A program made the position numbers and the translations under genes. DNA of 6,091 nucleotides, from contig JBEKEX010000162.1 of the NCBI GenBank assembly GCA_050013615.1, positions 1 through 6,091 on the forward strand, in the 5' to 3' direction. The notes under the pieces were generated by a model. It saw only the letters and a list, made by a program, of their open reading frames with translations. It was not told the DNA's origin and made no database searches. Positions 1 to 4,634 of the stretch are shown in pieces. The stretch comes from JBEKEX01 sp050013615 (lineage in GTDB: Bacteria > Chloroflexota > Anaerolineae > Anaerolineales > Anaerolineaceae). Position 1 is the stretch's first letter; every line of letters begins with the position of its first letter.

Positions 1-1098
1 CTCCTCCATCGCCGCCAGCGTGTCGGCCGTCTCGCCCGATTGGCTGATGGCCAACACCACCGTGCCTTCATTGATGATGGGGTCGCGGTAGCGGAACTCG
101 GAGGCAATATCCACTTCCACCGGGATGCGGGCGATGCGCTCGATGAGGATCTTGCCCACCATGCCGGCATGGGCAGCCGTGCCGCAGGCGGTGATGACGA
201 TCTTCTGGATCTTCCTGGCCGACTCCGGCGTCAGGTTCAATTCCGGCAGGCGGATGGTGGCCTGGTCGAAGTCCACGCGTCCCGCCAGCGTGTCGGTCAG
301 CGAGCGTACCTGCTCATGGATCTCTTTTTGCATGAAATGGCGATATTCGCCCTTTTCGGCCGCAATGGGATCCCAGGCAACCGTGTGCACTTTCGGCGTG
401 ACCGGTTTGCCCTCCAGCGTCTGCACCTGGGCACCGTCACGGGTGATCACTGCCAACTGGCGCGACTCCAGGAAGATGACCTGGCGGGTGTGCTCGAGGA
501 TGGCCGGGACATCCGATGCGATGAACGTCTCGCCTTCACCCAGGCCGATCACCACACCGCCGGCGTTGCCGATGCGAGCCGCCACAATCTTATCCGGCTC
601 GTCGGCTGACATGACCACGATGCCATGCGCCCCCTTGATCAGCAGCAAGCTCTTGCGCACCGCTTCCACAAAATCGCAGCCCGCCGCTAAATGCTTTTCC
701 ACCAGGTGTACGATGGTCTCGGTGTCGGTCTCGGAGTTGAAAACCACCCCCTCGTCGCTCAGCTCCTGGCGCAGCTCCAAATAGTTCTCGACGATGCCGT
801 TGTGCACCACCACCACGCGGCCGGTGCTGCCGATGTGAGGGTGGGCATTGCGGGCGCTGGGCTCTCCATGCGTGGCCCAGCGTGTGTGTCCAATGCCGAT
901 CTTCCCCTGCAGCGGCTGCTCTTTGACCATTTCTTCGAGATTGTTCAATTTGCCCACATCGCGGCGCAGCTCGATGTGTCCGTCTTCGATCACCGCAATA
1001 CCGGCCGAATCATAGCCCCGGTATTCCAGGCGTTTTAATCCATTCAGAATGATTGGGGTCGCATCACGGAACCCAATATAACCGACGATACCGCACAT
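1..1098 (-). CDS. glmS: Glutamine--fructose-6-phosphate aminotransferase (isomerizing), N-terminal 366 residues, runs off the left edge
   Basis: Makes glucosamine-6-phosphate from fructose-6-phosphate and glutamine in the cytoplasm, the first committed step towards UDP-GlcNAc and cell-envelope amino sugars. The reading frame is open from the ATG at 1098 to the window edge. It begins MCGIVGYIG, so Cys2 becomes the N-terminal nucleophile of the class II glutaminase domain after Met removal. Other landmarks are RGYDSAG (27-33), GHTRWATHGEP (70-80), HNGIVENY (99-106), the linker EKGEYRHFMQKEI (248-260) and, in the first sugar-isomerase (SIS) domain, ACGTAAHAG (304-312), SEFRYRDP (333-340) and SQSGETADT (352-360). 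The second SIS domain lies outside; family members are about 600 residues, so about 60% is present. The start is fixed by the obligatory MCGI and by GGAGG at 1104-1108, 5 nt upstream. Probably controlled by the ribozyme-like leader at 1231-1389. Identity is near certain. Confidence 0.97.
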   Translation of the reverse strand, partial: MCGIVGYIGFRDATPIILNGLKRLEYRGYDSAGIAVIEDGHIELRRDVGKLNNLEEMVKEQPLQGKIGIGHTRWATHGEPSARNAHPHIGSTGRVVVVHNGIVENYLELRQELSDEGVVFNSETDTETIVHLVEKHLAAGCDFVEAVRKSLLLIKGAHGIVVMSADEPDKIVAARIGNAGGVVIGLGEGETFIASDVPAILEHTRQVIFLESRQLAVITRDGAQVQTLEGKPVTPKVHTVAWDPIAAEKGEYRHFMQKEIHEQVRSLTDTLAGRVDFDQATIRLPELNLTPESARKIQKIVITACGTAAHAGMVGKILIERIARIPVEVDIASEFRYRDPIINEGTVVLAISQSGETADTLAAMEE

Positions 1099-1103
1099 GA
1101 TTT

Positions 1104-1108
1104 CCTCC
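1104..1108 (-). promoter_or_regulatory. Shine-Dalgarno of glmS
   Basis: GGAGG on the minus strand, 5 nt before the ATG at 1098. It confirms the start that puts Cys2 at the mature N-terminus. Confidence 0.85.
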
Positions 1109-1230
1109 AGGTGTCGATAATCGTCTCCAACCGGGTTGAAGTGACAAAGTAGCCCCCGGGTAGAGAACGTTGGACGCGGCGATAGAATGCCGTGCCGTTC
1201 AAGATCGATTGTTATGTTTGGGGAAAGAGA
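1109..1230 (-). other. Distal part of the glmS 5' leader, no gene recognised
   Basis: About 120 nt between the ribozyme-like core and the glmS ribosome binding site. I see no convincing coding potential. Small possible hairpins are present, such as CGGC/GCCG around 1180-1195 and CCAAC/GTTGG enclosing roughly 1130-1172. In characterised glmS ribozymes the P3 and P4 supporting helices would fall at the start of this stretch. I could not recognise a P4-like element here by eye. Confidence 0.4.
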
Positions 1231-1268
1231 CTGGAAAAAACCAGGAGGGCTTCCGCTGATCTGTCGAT

Positions 1269-1328
1269 TTTCCCGGGTGTCAGGTTGGCAACCTGCCGTG
1301 CTCCGGTTAACGCCACCTCGCGGCAGCG
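1269..1328 (-). other. Structured insertion inside the ribozyme-like core
   Basis: Sixty nucleotides lie between GAGGGTT and ATCGA, where well-known glmS ribozymes have about one. CTGCCG (1326-1321) can pair with CGGCAG (1298-1293) to form a 6-bp stem with a 22-nt loop. That loop contains a possible small GGT/ACC hairpin. Alternatively CAGGTT (1295-1290) pairs with AACCTG (1286-1281) around a 3-nt loop. The two pairings share bases 1293-1295, so they exclude each other. The base pairing is seen in the sequence; a switching role would be inference. Confidence 0.55.
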
Positions 1329-1345
1329 AACCCTCATCCTCGTCA

Positions 1346-1380
1346 CTTTCAGGGTTTGAAAACTTCCATCACCCTGAAAG
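1346..1380 (-). repeat. Perfect 10-bp inverted repeat (P1 hairpin of the ribozyme candidate)
   Basis: CTTTCAGGGT at 1346-1355 and its exact reverse complement at 1371-1380 enclose a 15-nt loop. There is no U-tract on either side, so it is not an intrinsic terminator. Its place between AGCGC and GACGAGG is that of P1 in glmS ribozymes. Confidence 0.85.
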
Positions 1381-1417
1381 CCATGCGCTTTTCTTTCCCA
1401 AGGCTATTTTGTGCGTT

Positions 1418-1427
1418 TCACCTCCTT
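1418..1427 (-). promoter_or_regulatory. Full-length anti-SD complement near the 5' end of the glmS leader
   Basis: AAGGAGGTGA on the minus strand matches the 16S rRNA anti-Shine-Dalgarno over ten bases. It begins about 8 nt after the predicted transcription start. No ATG, GTG or TTG follows at a normal distance: the nearest TTG is about 16 nt away and the nearest ATG more than 30 nt away. It may be a 30S-binding mRNA-stabilising site, an orphan site of a lost leader peptide, or chance. Confidence 0.4.
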
Positions 1428-1441
1428 GATCTACTTTGCCT

Positions 1442-1469
1442 ATTATAACCGAAACAGGGTAAATGGAAA
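1442..1469 (-). promoter_or_regulatory. Predicted sigma-70-type promoter of glmS
   Basis: Minus strand: -35 TTTCCA (1469-1464), 16-bp spacer, -10 TATAAT (1447-1442, perfect consensus). Expected start of transcription is near 1435, giving a leader of about 337 nt that contains the whole ribozyme candidate. A perfect TTGACA also lies at 1490-1485 on this strand, but it is 37 bp from the -10 and so cannot serve it. Confidence 0.65.
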
Positions 1470-1476
1470 GTGGGGG

Positions 1477-1490
1477 TTGAAAAATGTCAA
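1477..1490. other. Small inverted repeat between the divergent promoters
   Basis: TTGA-N6-TCAA lies between the glmS promoter and the transporter promoter. Its size and position would suit a repressor site. Four-base arms are easily found by chance, so support is weak. Confidence 0.15.
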
Positions 1491-1538
1491 GCCGCCCCTC
1501 ATCGCAACTAATGCCGAAGTACAAGAGGTTTTCAGTGA

Positions 1539-1547
1539 TGCTATAAT
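1539..1547 (+). promoter_or_regulatory. Predicted extended -10 promoter of the MFS transporter gene
   Basis: TGCTATAAT: a perfect TATAAT (1542-1547) preceded by the TGN extension. The -35 region is weak: AGTACA at 1518-1523, 18-bp spacing, shares only ACA with consensus, as often seen with extended -10 promoters. Expected start is near 1554, about 24 nt before the ATG at 1578. It is divergent from the glmS promoter about 95 bp away. Confidence 0.55.
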
Positions 1548-1577
1548 TCCCCCCATATCGAGCACGCGGGTTATTAG

Positions 1578-2816
1578 ATGAAATCGGCTGTCCAAAAAAG
1601 AAACGAATTAATGGTGCAACTGGATGCGGTCGGGATCGGCTTGTCCAATGCAGCCACTCCCTTCCTGGCCGTTTTCCTGACCCGCCTGGGGTCTTCCAGC
1701 GTGCAAGTGGGCTTGTTGACCACCATGCCGGCCATTTGCGGCCTGCTGCTCGCTATTCCGCTGGGACACTGGCTGGAACGTCAAAAGAATATCATCCCCT
1801 GGTACAGCGCCACCCGCTTTTTATCCATCTTCGCTTATACCCTCACAGGCTTGATCCCGTTCATCCTGCCAAGAAGTGCCTGGGTGGTGGCCATCCTCAT
1901 CATCTGGGGAACCATTACCGTTCCACAAGCCATCCTGTCCGTCATTTTCTCCATGGTGATGAGCGACATGGCCGGCCCAGAGGGGCGTTTCGAGCTGTTG
2001 GCAAAGCGCTGGTCCCTGATGGGGCTGGTCGCGGCGGTTATGCTGGTGCTCACCGGTCAATTCCTGGAACGTGTCGCATTCCCCATCAACTATCAAATCG
2101 TCTTTATTTTCCTCTCGCTGGGCGGCATTCTCAGCACCTACAGCACGGCAAAAACGGTCTTACCGCGAAAGAACCCGCCGCCACCACCTGTTTCCTCGAC
2201 TTCCTTTATAACGCGTGCCCGCGATTATATCCACATGATCGCCCGCGAGAAACCTTTCCTCTCCTATACCCTGAAACGTTTCATCTTTGCCAGTGGCATT
2301 GCGCTGGTCGCACCGCTGTTCCCACTCTTCTTCGTGCGTGTGGCCAGGCTGGATGACGGCTGGATCGCCAACATCAACACGGCGCAGACAGTACTCCTGA
2401 TTATTGGCTATCTCTTCTGGAGCCGGCAATCCAAATCACGCGACACCAAGTTCATTCTGCTATGCGCCATTATAGGGCAGGCGCTCTACCCAATCTTGCT
2501 GTCGACGACGTCCCTGCCCTTTATCATTATCTTTCTGGCCGGGATGGCAGGCTTCGCCCAAGGCGGGTCGGACCTGGTGCTTTTCGACGAACTCATCAAG
2601 ACCATCCCTCCGGCACTGTACGCCACGTTCATTTCATTCAATCAGGGAGTTCTCTACATCGCAACCATCATTGGCCCCATGGTCAGCACCACGCTGTCCA
2701 ACAAGATCGGCCTTGGCTATGCCTTGGCGTTAGGCGGCGGCATCGAACTGGTCGGGTTCGTTCTATTCCTCATCGAAAAACGAGCCGCAAAGTATCGAAC
2801 AAGTGCCACATCTTGA
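1578..2816 (+). CDS. Major facilitator superfamily transporter, substrate unknown
   Basis: A 412-residue integral membrane protein with about twelve hydrophobic segments, roughly at 15-36, 43-64, 78-98, 101-124, 145-163, 170-190, 232-254, 262-281, 291-309, 312-333, 345-370 and 378-399. This is the 6+6 layout of the family. The loop after segment 2, GHWLERQKN (63-71), sits where motif A (GxLaDrxGrr) is expected and is a loose version of it. The central loop (about 191-230) is basic and holds five consecutive prolines (200-204). No substrate-specific motif is recognised; an efflux or sugar/metabolite porter is possible. The start at 1578 gives a short cytoplasmic N-terminus, but no good Shine-Dalgarno precedes it (GCGGG only), and ATG 1611 is an alternative start. 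The gene stops at TGA 2814-2816. No terminator follows before gcvH, so some read-through into the gcv operon is possible. Adjacency to glmS and gcv does not define its function. Confidence 0.85.
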   Translation: MKSAVQKRNELMVQLDAVGIGLSNAATPFLAVFLTRLGSSSVQVGLLTTMPAICGLLLAIPLGHWLERQKNIIPWYSATRFLSIFAYTLTGLIPFILPRSAWVVAILIIWGTITVPQAILSVIFSMVMSDMAGPEGRFELLAKRWSLMGLVAAVMLVLTGQFLERVAFPINYQIVFIFLSLGGILSTYSTAKTVLPRKNPPPPPVSSTSFITRARDYIHMIAREKPFLSYTLKRFIFASGIALVAPLFPLFFVRVARLDDGWIANINTAQTVLLIIGYLFWSRQSKSRDTKFILLCAIIGQALYPILLSTTSLPFIIIFLAGMAGFAQGGSDLVLFDELIKTIPPALYATFISFNQGVLYIATIIGPMVSTTLSNKIGLGYALALGGGIELVGFVLFLIEKRAAKYRTSATS

Positions 2817-2841
2817 CTTTTATCGCCCTCGTTCGTAGAAT
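2813..2841 (+). promoter_or_regulatory. Predicted promoter of the gcvH-gcvPA-gcvPB operon
   Basis: -35 TTGACT (2813-2818), 17-bp spacer, -10 TAGAAT (2836-2841): five of six consensus bases in each box with ideal spacing. The -35 contains the TGA stop of the transporter. Expected start is near 2848, leaving about 42 nt of leader. That is too short for a glycine riboswitch, and none is seen. Confidence 0.7.
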
Positions 2842-2875
2842 GAAGGCGTTCCAAAAATTCCAACAAACTCACAGC

Positions 2876-2882
2876 AGGAGGA
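2876..2882 (+). promoter_or_regulatory. Shine-Dalgarno of gcvH
   Basis: AGGAGGA, 7 nt before the ATG at 2890. A strong site that fixes the gcvH start. Confidence 0.8.
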
Positions 2883-2889
2883 TTGTCTC

Positions 2890-3282
2890 ATGAAATTCCC
2901 AACCGAATTGAAATACGCCAAGACAGATGAATGGGTGAAAGTCGATGGAAAAGTCGCGACGATCGGGATATCGGACTACGCCCAGGCGCAGTTGTCGGAT
3001 ATCGTCTACGTCGATATTGCCCTGGCCGTGGGCCAAAAGGCCTCCAAGGGCAGCACGTTTGCGTCAGTCGAATCGGTCAAAGCGGCTGCAGACATCAACC
3101 TTCCGGTATCAGGCAAAGTCGTGGCCGTCAACGGCGATTTGAGCAAGACCCCTGAAGAAGTCAACACCGACCCCTACGGCAAGGCATGGATGATCAAGAT
3201 CGAGATGGATTCTCCTGCCGATGTCAATGACCTGATGGATGCCGGTGCTTATGAAAAGTATTGTGATGGACGGAGCCACTAA
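2890..3282 (+). CDS. gcvH: Glycine cleavage system H protein (lipoyl carrier)
   Basis: Carries the aminomethyl group from the P-protein to the T-protein on a lipoyl arm and is then reoxidised by the L-protein. It is a soluble cytoplasmic protein of 130 residues, the usual H-protein size. Family features are HEW-like DEW (13-15), the VATIGISDYAQAQLSDIVYV strand/turn region (22-41), and the lipoylation motif ESVKAAAD (61-68) with Lys64 as the modified residue. Others are the hairpin LPVSGKVVAVNG (71-82), NTDPYGKAWMIKIE (92-105) and the C-terminal YEKY (121-124). First gene of the operon, with a strong Shine-Dalgarno and its own promoter. Its TAA shares one base with the ATG of gcvPA, which suggests translational coupling. 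Modification would need lipoate ligase or LipB/LipA encoded elsewhere. Confidence 0.97.
   Translation: MKFPTELKYAKTDEWVKVDGKVATIGISDYAQAQLSDIVYVDIALAVGQKASKGSTFASVESVKAAADINLPVSGKVVAVNGDLSKTPEEVNTDPYGKAWMIKIEMDSPADVNDLMDAGAYEKYCDGRSH
3272..3275 (+). promoter_or_regulatory. Shine-Dalgarno of gcvPA
   Basis: GGAG inside the gcvH coding region, 6 nt before the ATG at 3282. It supports the one-base TAATG overlap start. Confidence 0.6.
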
Positions 3283-4634
3283 TGTTCATTCCCCATACAG
3301 GTCTTGAGCGCGAGGAAATGCTCAAGACCATTGGCGTAAGCTCTCTCGAGGACCTGTTCAAAGATATCCCAGAAAAATACCGTTTCCCCAAGCTTGATCT
3401 GCCCCAAGGCTTATCTGAGATGGAAGCACTTTCTCAGGTTCAAGATTGCGCCATGGCCAATGAGACCACGCGCGAATTGCCTTGTTTCCTCGGTGCAGGT
3501 GTCTACAACCATTACATCCCTGCCGCAGTCGATAGCGTCTTGCGCCGCGGTGAATTCTCCACGGCTTACACGCCCTACCAGCCGGAAATCTCCCAAGGCA
3601 CTTTGCAGTCCATGTTCGAATATCAAAGCCTGATTGCGGCCCTGACCGGCATGTAGACCTGCAACGCTTCCCATTACGACGGCGCCACCGCCACGGCCGA
3701 AGCAGGCGTGATGGCATACCACCATTTCCGCGGGATGCGCAAGAAGATCATCCTGTCGCCCTCGGTGCATCCGCATTACCGCGCCACCGTCTGCACCTAC
3801 CTGTGCGGTTATCAAGATATCACCATCGTCGGCGACGAAACCGACAAAGACCCCTTCACCAGGCCTGATGACCTCATCGGCCAGATCGACGACCAAACGG
3901 CGCTGGTGGTGGTGCAATACCCCGATTTCCTGGGCCGCATCTTCGACCTGTCGGCGCTCGCCAAGGCTACGCACGAAGCCGGGGCGCTCCTGGCCGTGGC
4001 CGTCAACCCCATCAGCTTGGGGCTTCTCAAGACTCCCGGCGAGTTCGGTGCCGATATCGTGGTCGGCGAAGGGCAACCGCTCGGCATTCCGCTTTCTTAC
4101 GGCGGCCCTTATCTAGGCCTTTTTGCTACACGCAAAGAACTGATCCGCAAGGTTTCCGGACGTTTGGTCGGCGAGACCGTCGACCAGCAAGGCCGACGTG
4201 GCTACGTGTTGACTCTGACCGCCCGCGAGCAGCACATCCGCCGCGAGCGCGCCACCTCCAACATCTGCACTAACGAGGGCTTGATGGCGCTGGCCTCCGC
4301 TGTCTACCTGAGCCTGCTCGGACCACAAGGCTTGAAACGGGTTGCCGAACTGTGCTACCACAAAGCCCACCACGCGGCCGAGATGATCGAGCAAATCGAC
4401 GGCTATTCCGTCGTGAGCCAGGCACCCTTCTTCAACGAGTTCGTCGTCCGCTGCCCCAAACCGGTGGCGGAGATCAATGCCGCCCTGCTGGATGAGGGCA
4501 TCCTGGGTGGCTACGACCTGGGATGCGATTATCCCGCACTAAAAAATCACATGCTGATCGCTTGCACCGAAATGAACACCCACGAAGAGATCGATTACCT
4601 ATGCGAAAAACTCGAGGAGGTGCTGCATGAGTGA
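3282..4634 (+). CDS. gcvPA: Glycine dehydrogenase (decarboxylating) subunit 1, interrupted by one in-frame UAG at codon 125
   Basis: Alpha-like half of the split P-protein, which decarboxylates glycine with PLP and loads the aminomethyl group on GcvH. Read through the UAG it has 450 residues, the normal GcvPA length. Conserved blocks lie on both sides of the stop: FLGAGVYNHYIPAAV (69-83) and YTPYQPEISQGTLQSMFEYQ (96-115) before it; CNASHYDGAT (127-136), GEGQPLGIPLSYGGPYLG (263-280) and IRRERATSNICTNEGL (319-334) after it. The UAG (3654-3656) stands where homologues usually have Asp or Glu in TGM(D/E)xxNAS. Without read-through the products are a 124-residue N-terminal piece (3282-3656) and, only if translation restarts, a 308-residue piece from GTG 3708, which has no good ribosome binding site. 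No frameshift is present. Either a sequencing error, a fresh pseudogene or a recoded codon. The gene overlaps gcvPB by 8 nt. Confidence 0.9.
3654..3656 (+). other. In-frame amber codon within gcvPA
   Basis: TAG follows ATG 3651 and precedes ACC TGC AAC GCT TCC in the unbroken gcvPA frame. It is one base from GAG (Glu), AAG, CAG or TGG, and two bases from either Asp codon. The complete stops visible in this window are TGA (transporter), TAA (gcvH) and TGA (gcvPA), so no gene here demonstrably ends in TAG. Confidence 0.95.
4615..4622 (+). promoter_or_regulatory. Shine-Dalgarno of gcvPB
   Basis: AGGAGGTG, with 6 nt between AGGAGG and the ATG at 4627, inside the last codons of gcvPA. It supports a coupled start with the 8-nt gene overlap. 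Confidence 0.75.

Larger units (their letters stand above)
1231..1389 (-). ncRNA. Candidate glmS ribozyme (GlcN6P-activated self-cleaving RNA), variant with an enlarged core
   Basis: Lies in the 5' leader of glmS on the glmS strand. Read on the minus strand, the conserved blocks of known glmS ribozymes appear in order. AGCGC (1389-1385) gives a predicted cleavage between A1389 and G1388. A perfect 10-bp hairpin CTTTCAGGGT/ACCCTGAAAG (1380-1371 with 1355-1346) sits at the place of P1. GACGAGGATGAGGGTT (1344-1329) compares with GACGAGGATGGGGTTT as I recall it from Bacillus. ATCGACAGATCAGCGGA (1268-1252) compares with ATCGAGATTTCGGCGGA. CCCTCC (1249-1244) follows. GAGGGTT (1335-1329) pairs with AGCCCTC (1251-1245), 7 bp, at the place of P2. 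CTGG/CCAG around a T6 loop (1244-1231) could be a short P3. Deviations are AGCGCA instead of AGCGCC, about 59 extra nt between GGTT and ATCGA, and no recognised P4. The order, strand and gene context make the assignment likely; activity is unproven. Confidence 0.72.

Noticed and set aside
40..1038. Three plus-strand open frames of 115-219 codons opposite glmS
   Set aside because: They are antisense shadows of an unmistakable glmS frame; their sequences are low-complexity products of GC-biased third positions.
1349..1384. Eleven-codon leader peptide on the minus strand (ATG GCT TTC ... TGA)
   Set aside because: It lies within the P1 hairpin and has only a weak GGGAAAG upstream. The good SD at 1418-1427 is more than 30 nt away.
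1099..1389. T-box leader, suggested by GAGGTGGCGTTAACC in the minus-strand transcript
   Set aside because: The core AGGGTGGNACCGCG is not matched, no specifier-loop domain is recognised, and glmS is not a T-box target. The glmS ribozyme blocks explain the region better.
1187..1429. 80-codon plus-strand open frame in the intergenic region
   Set aside because: It runs antisense through the ribozyme candidate, has no ribosome binding site and has no recognisable protein features.
2817..2889. Glycine riboswitch upstream of gcvH
   Set aside because: Only 73 bp are available and a promoter occupies most of them. The transcribed leader of about 42 nt is too short, and no aptamer core is seen.
3411..4076. 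221-codon minus-strand open frame opposite gcvPA
   Set aside because: Antisense to conserved GcvPA motifs. Its presence does not explain the UAG.
3708..4634. Independent gene starting at GTG 3708
   Set aside because: It is the in-frame continuation of gcvPA after the UAG, lacks a ribosome binding site, and would miss the conserved N-terminal domain.
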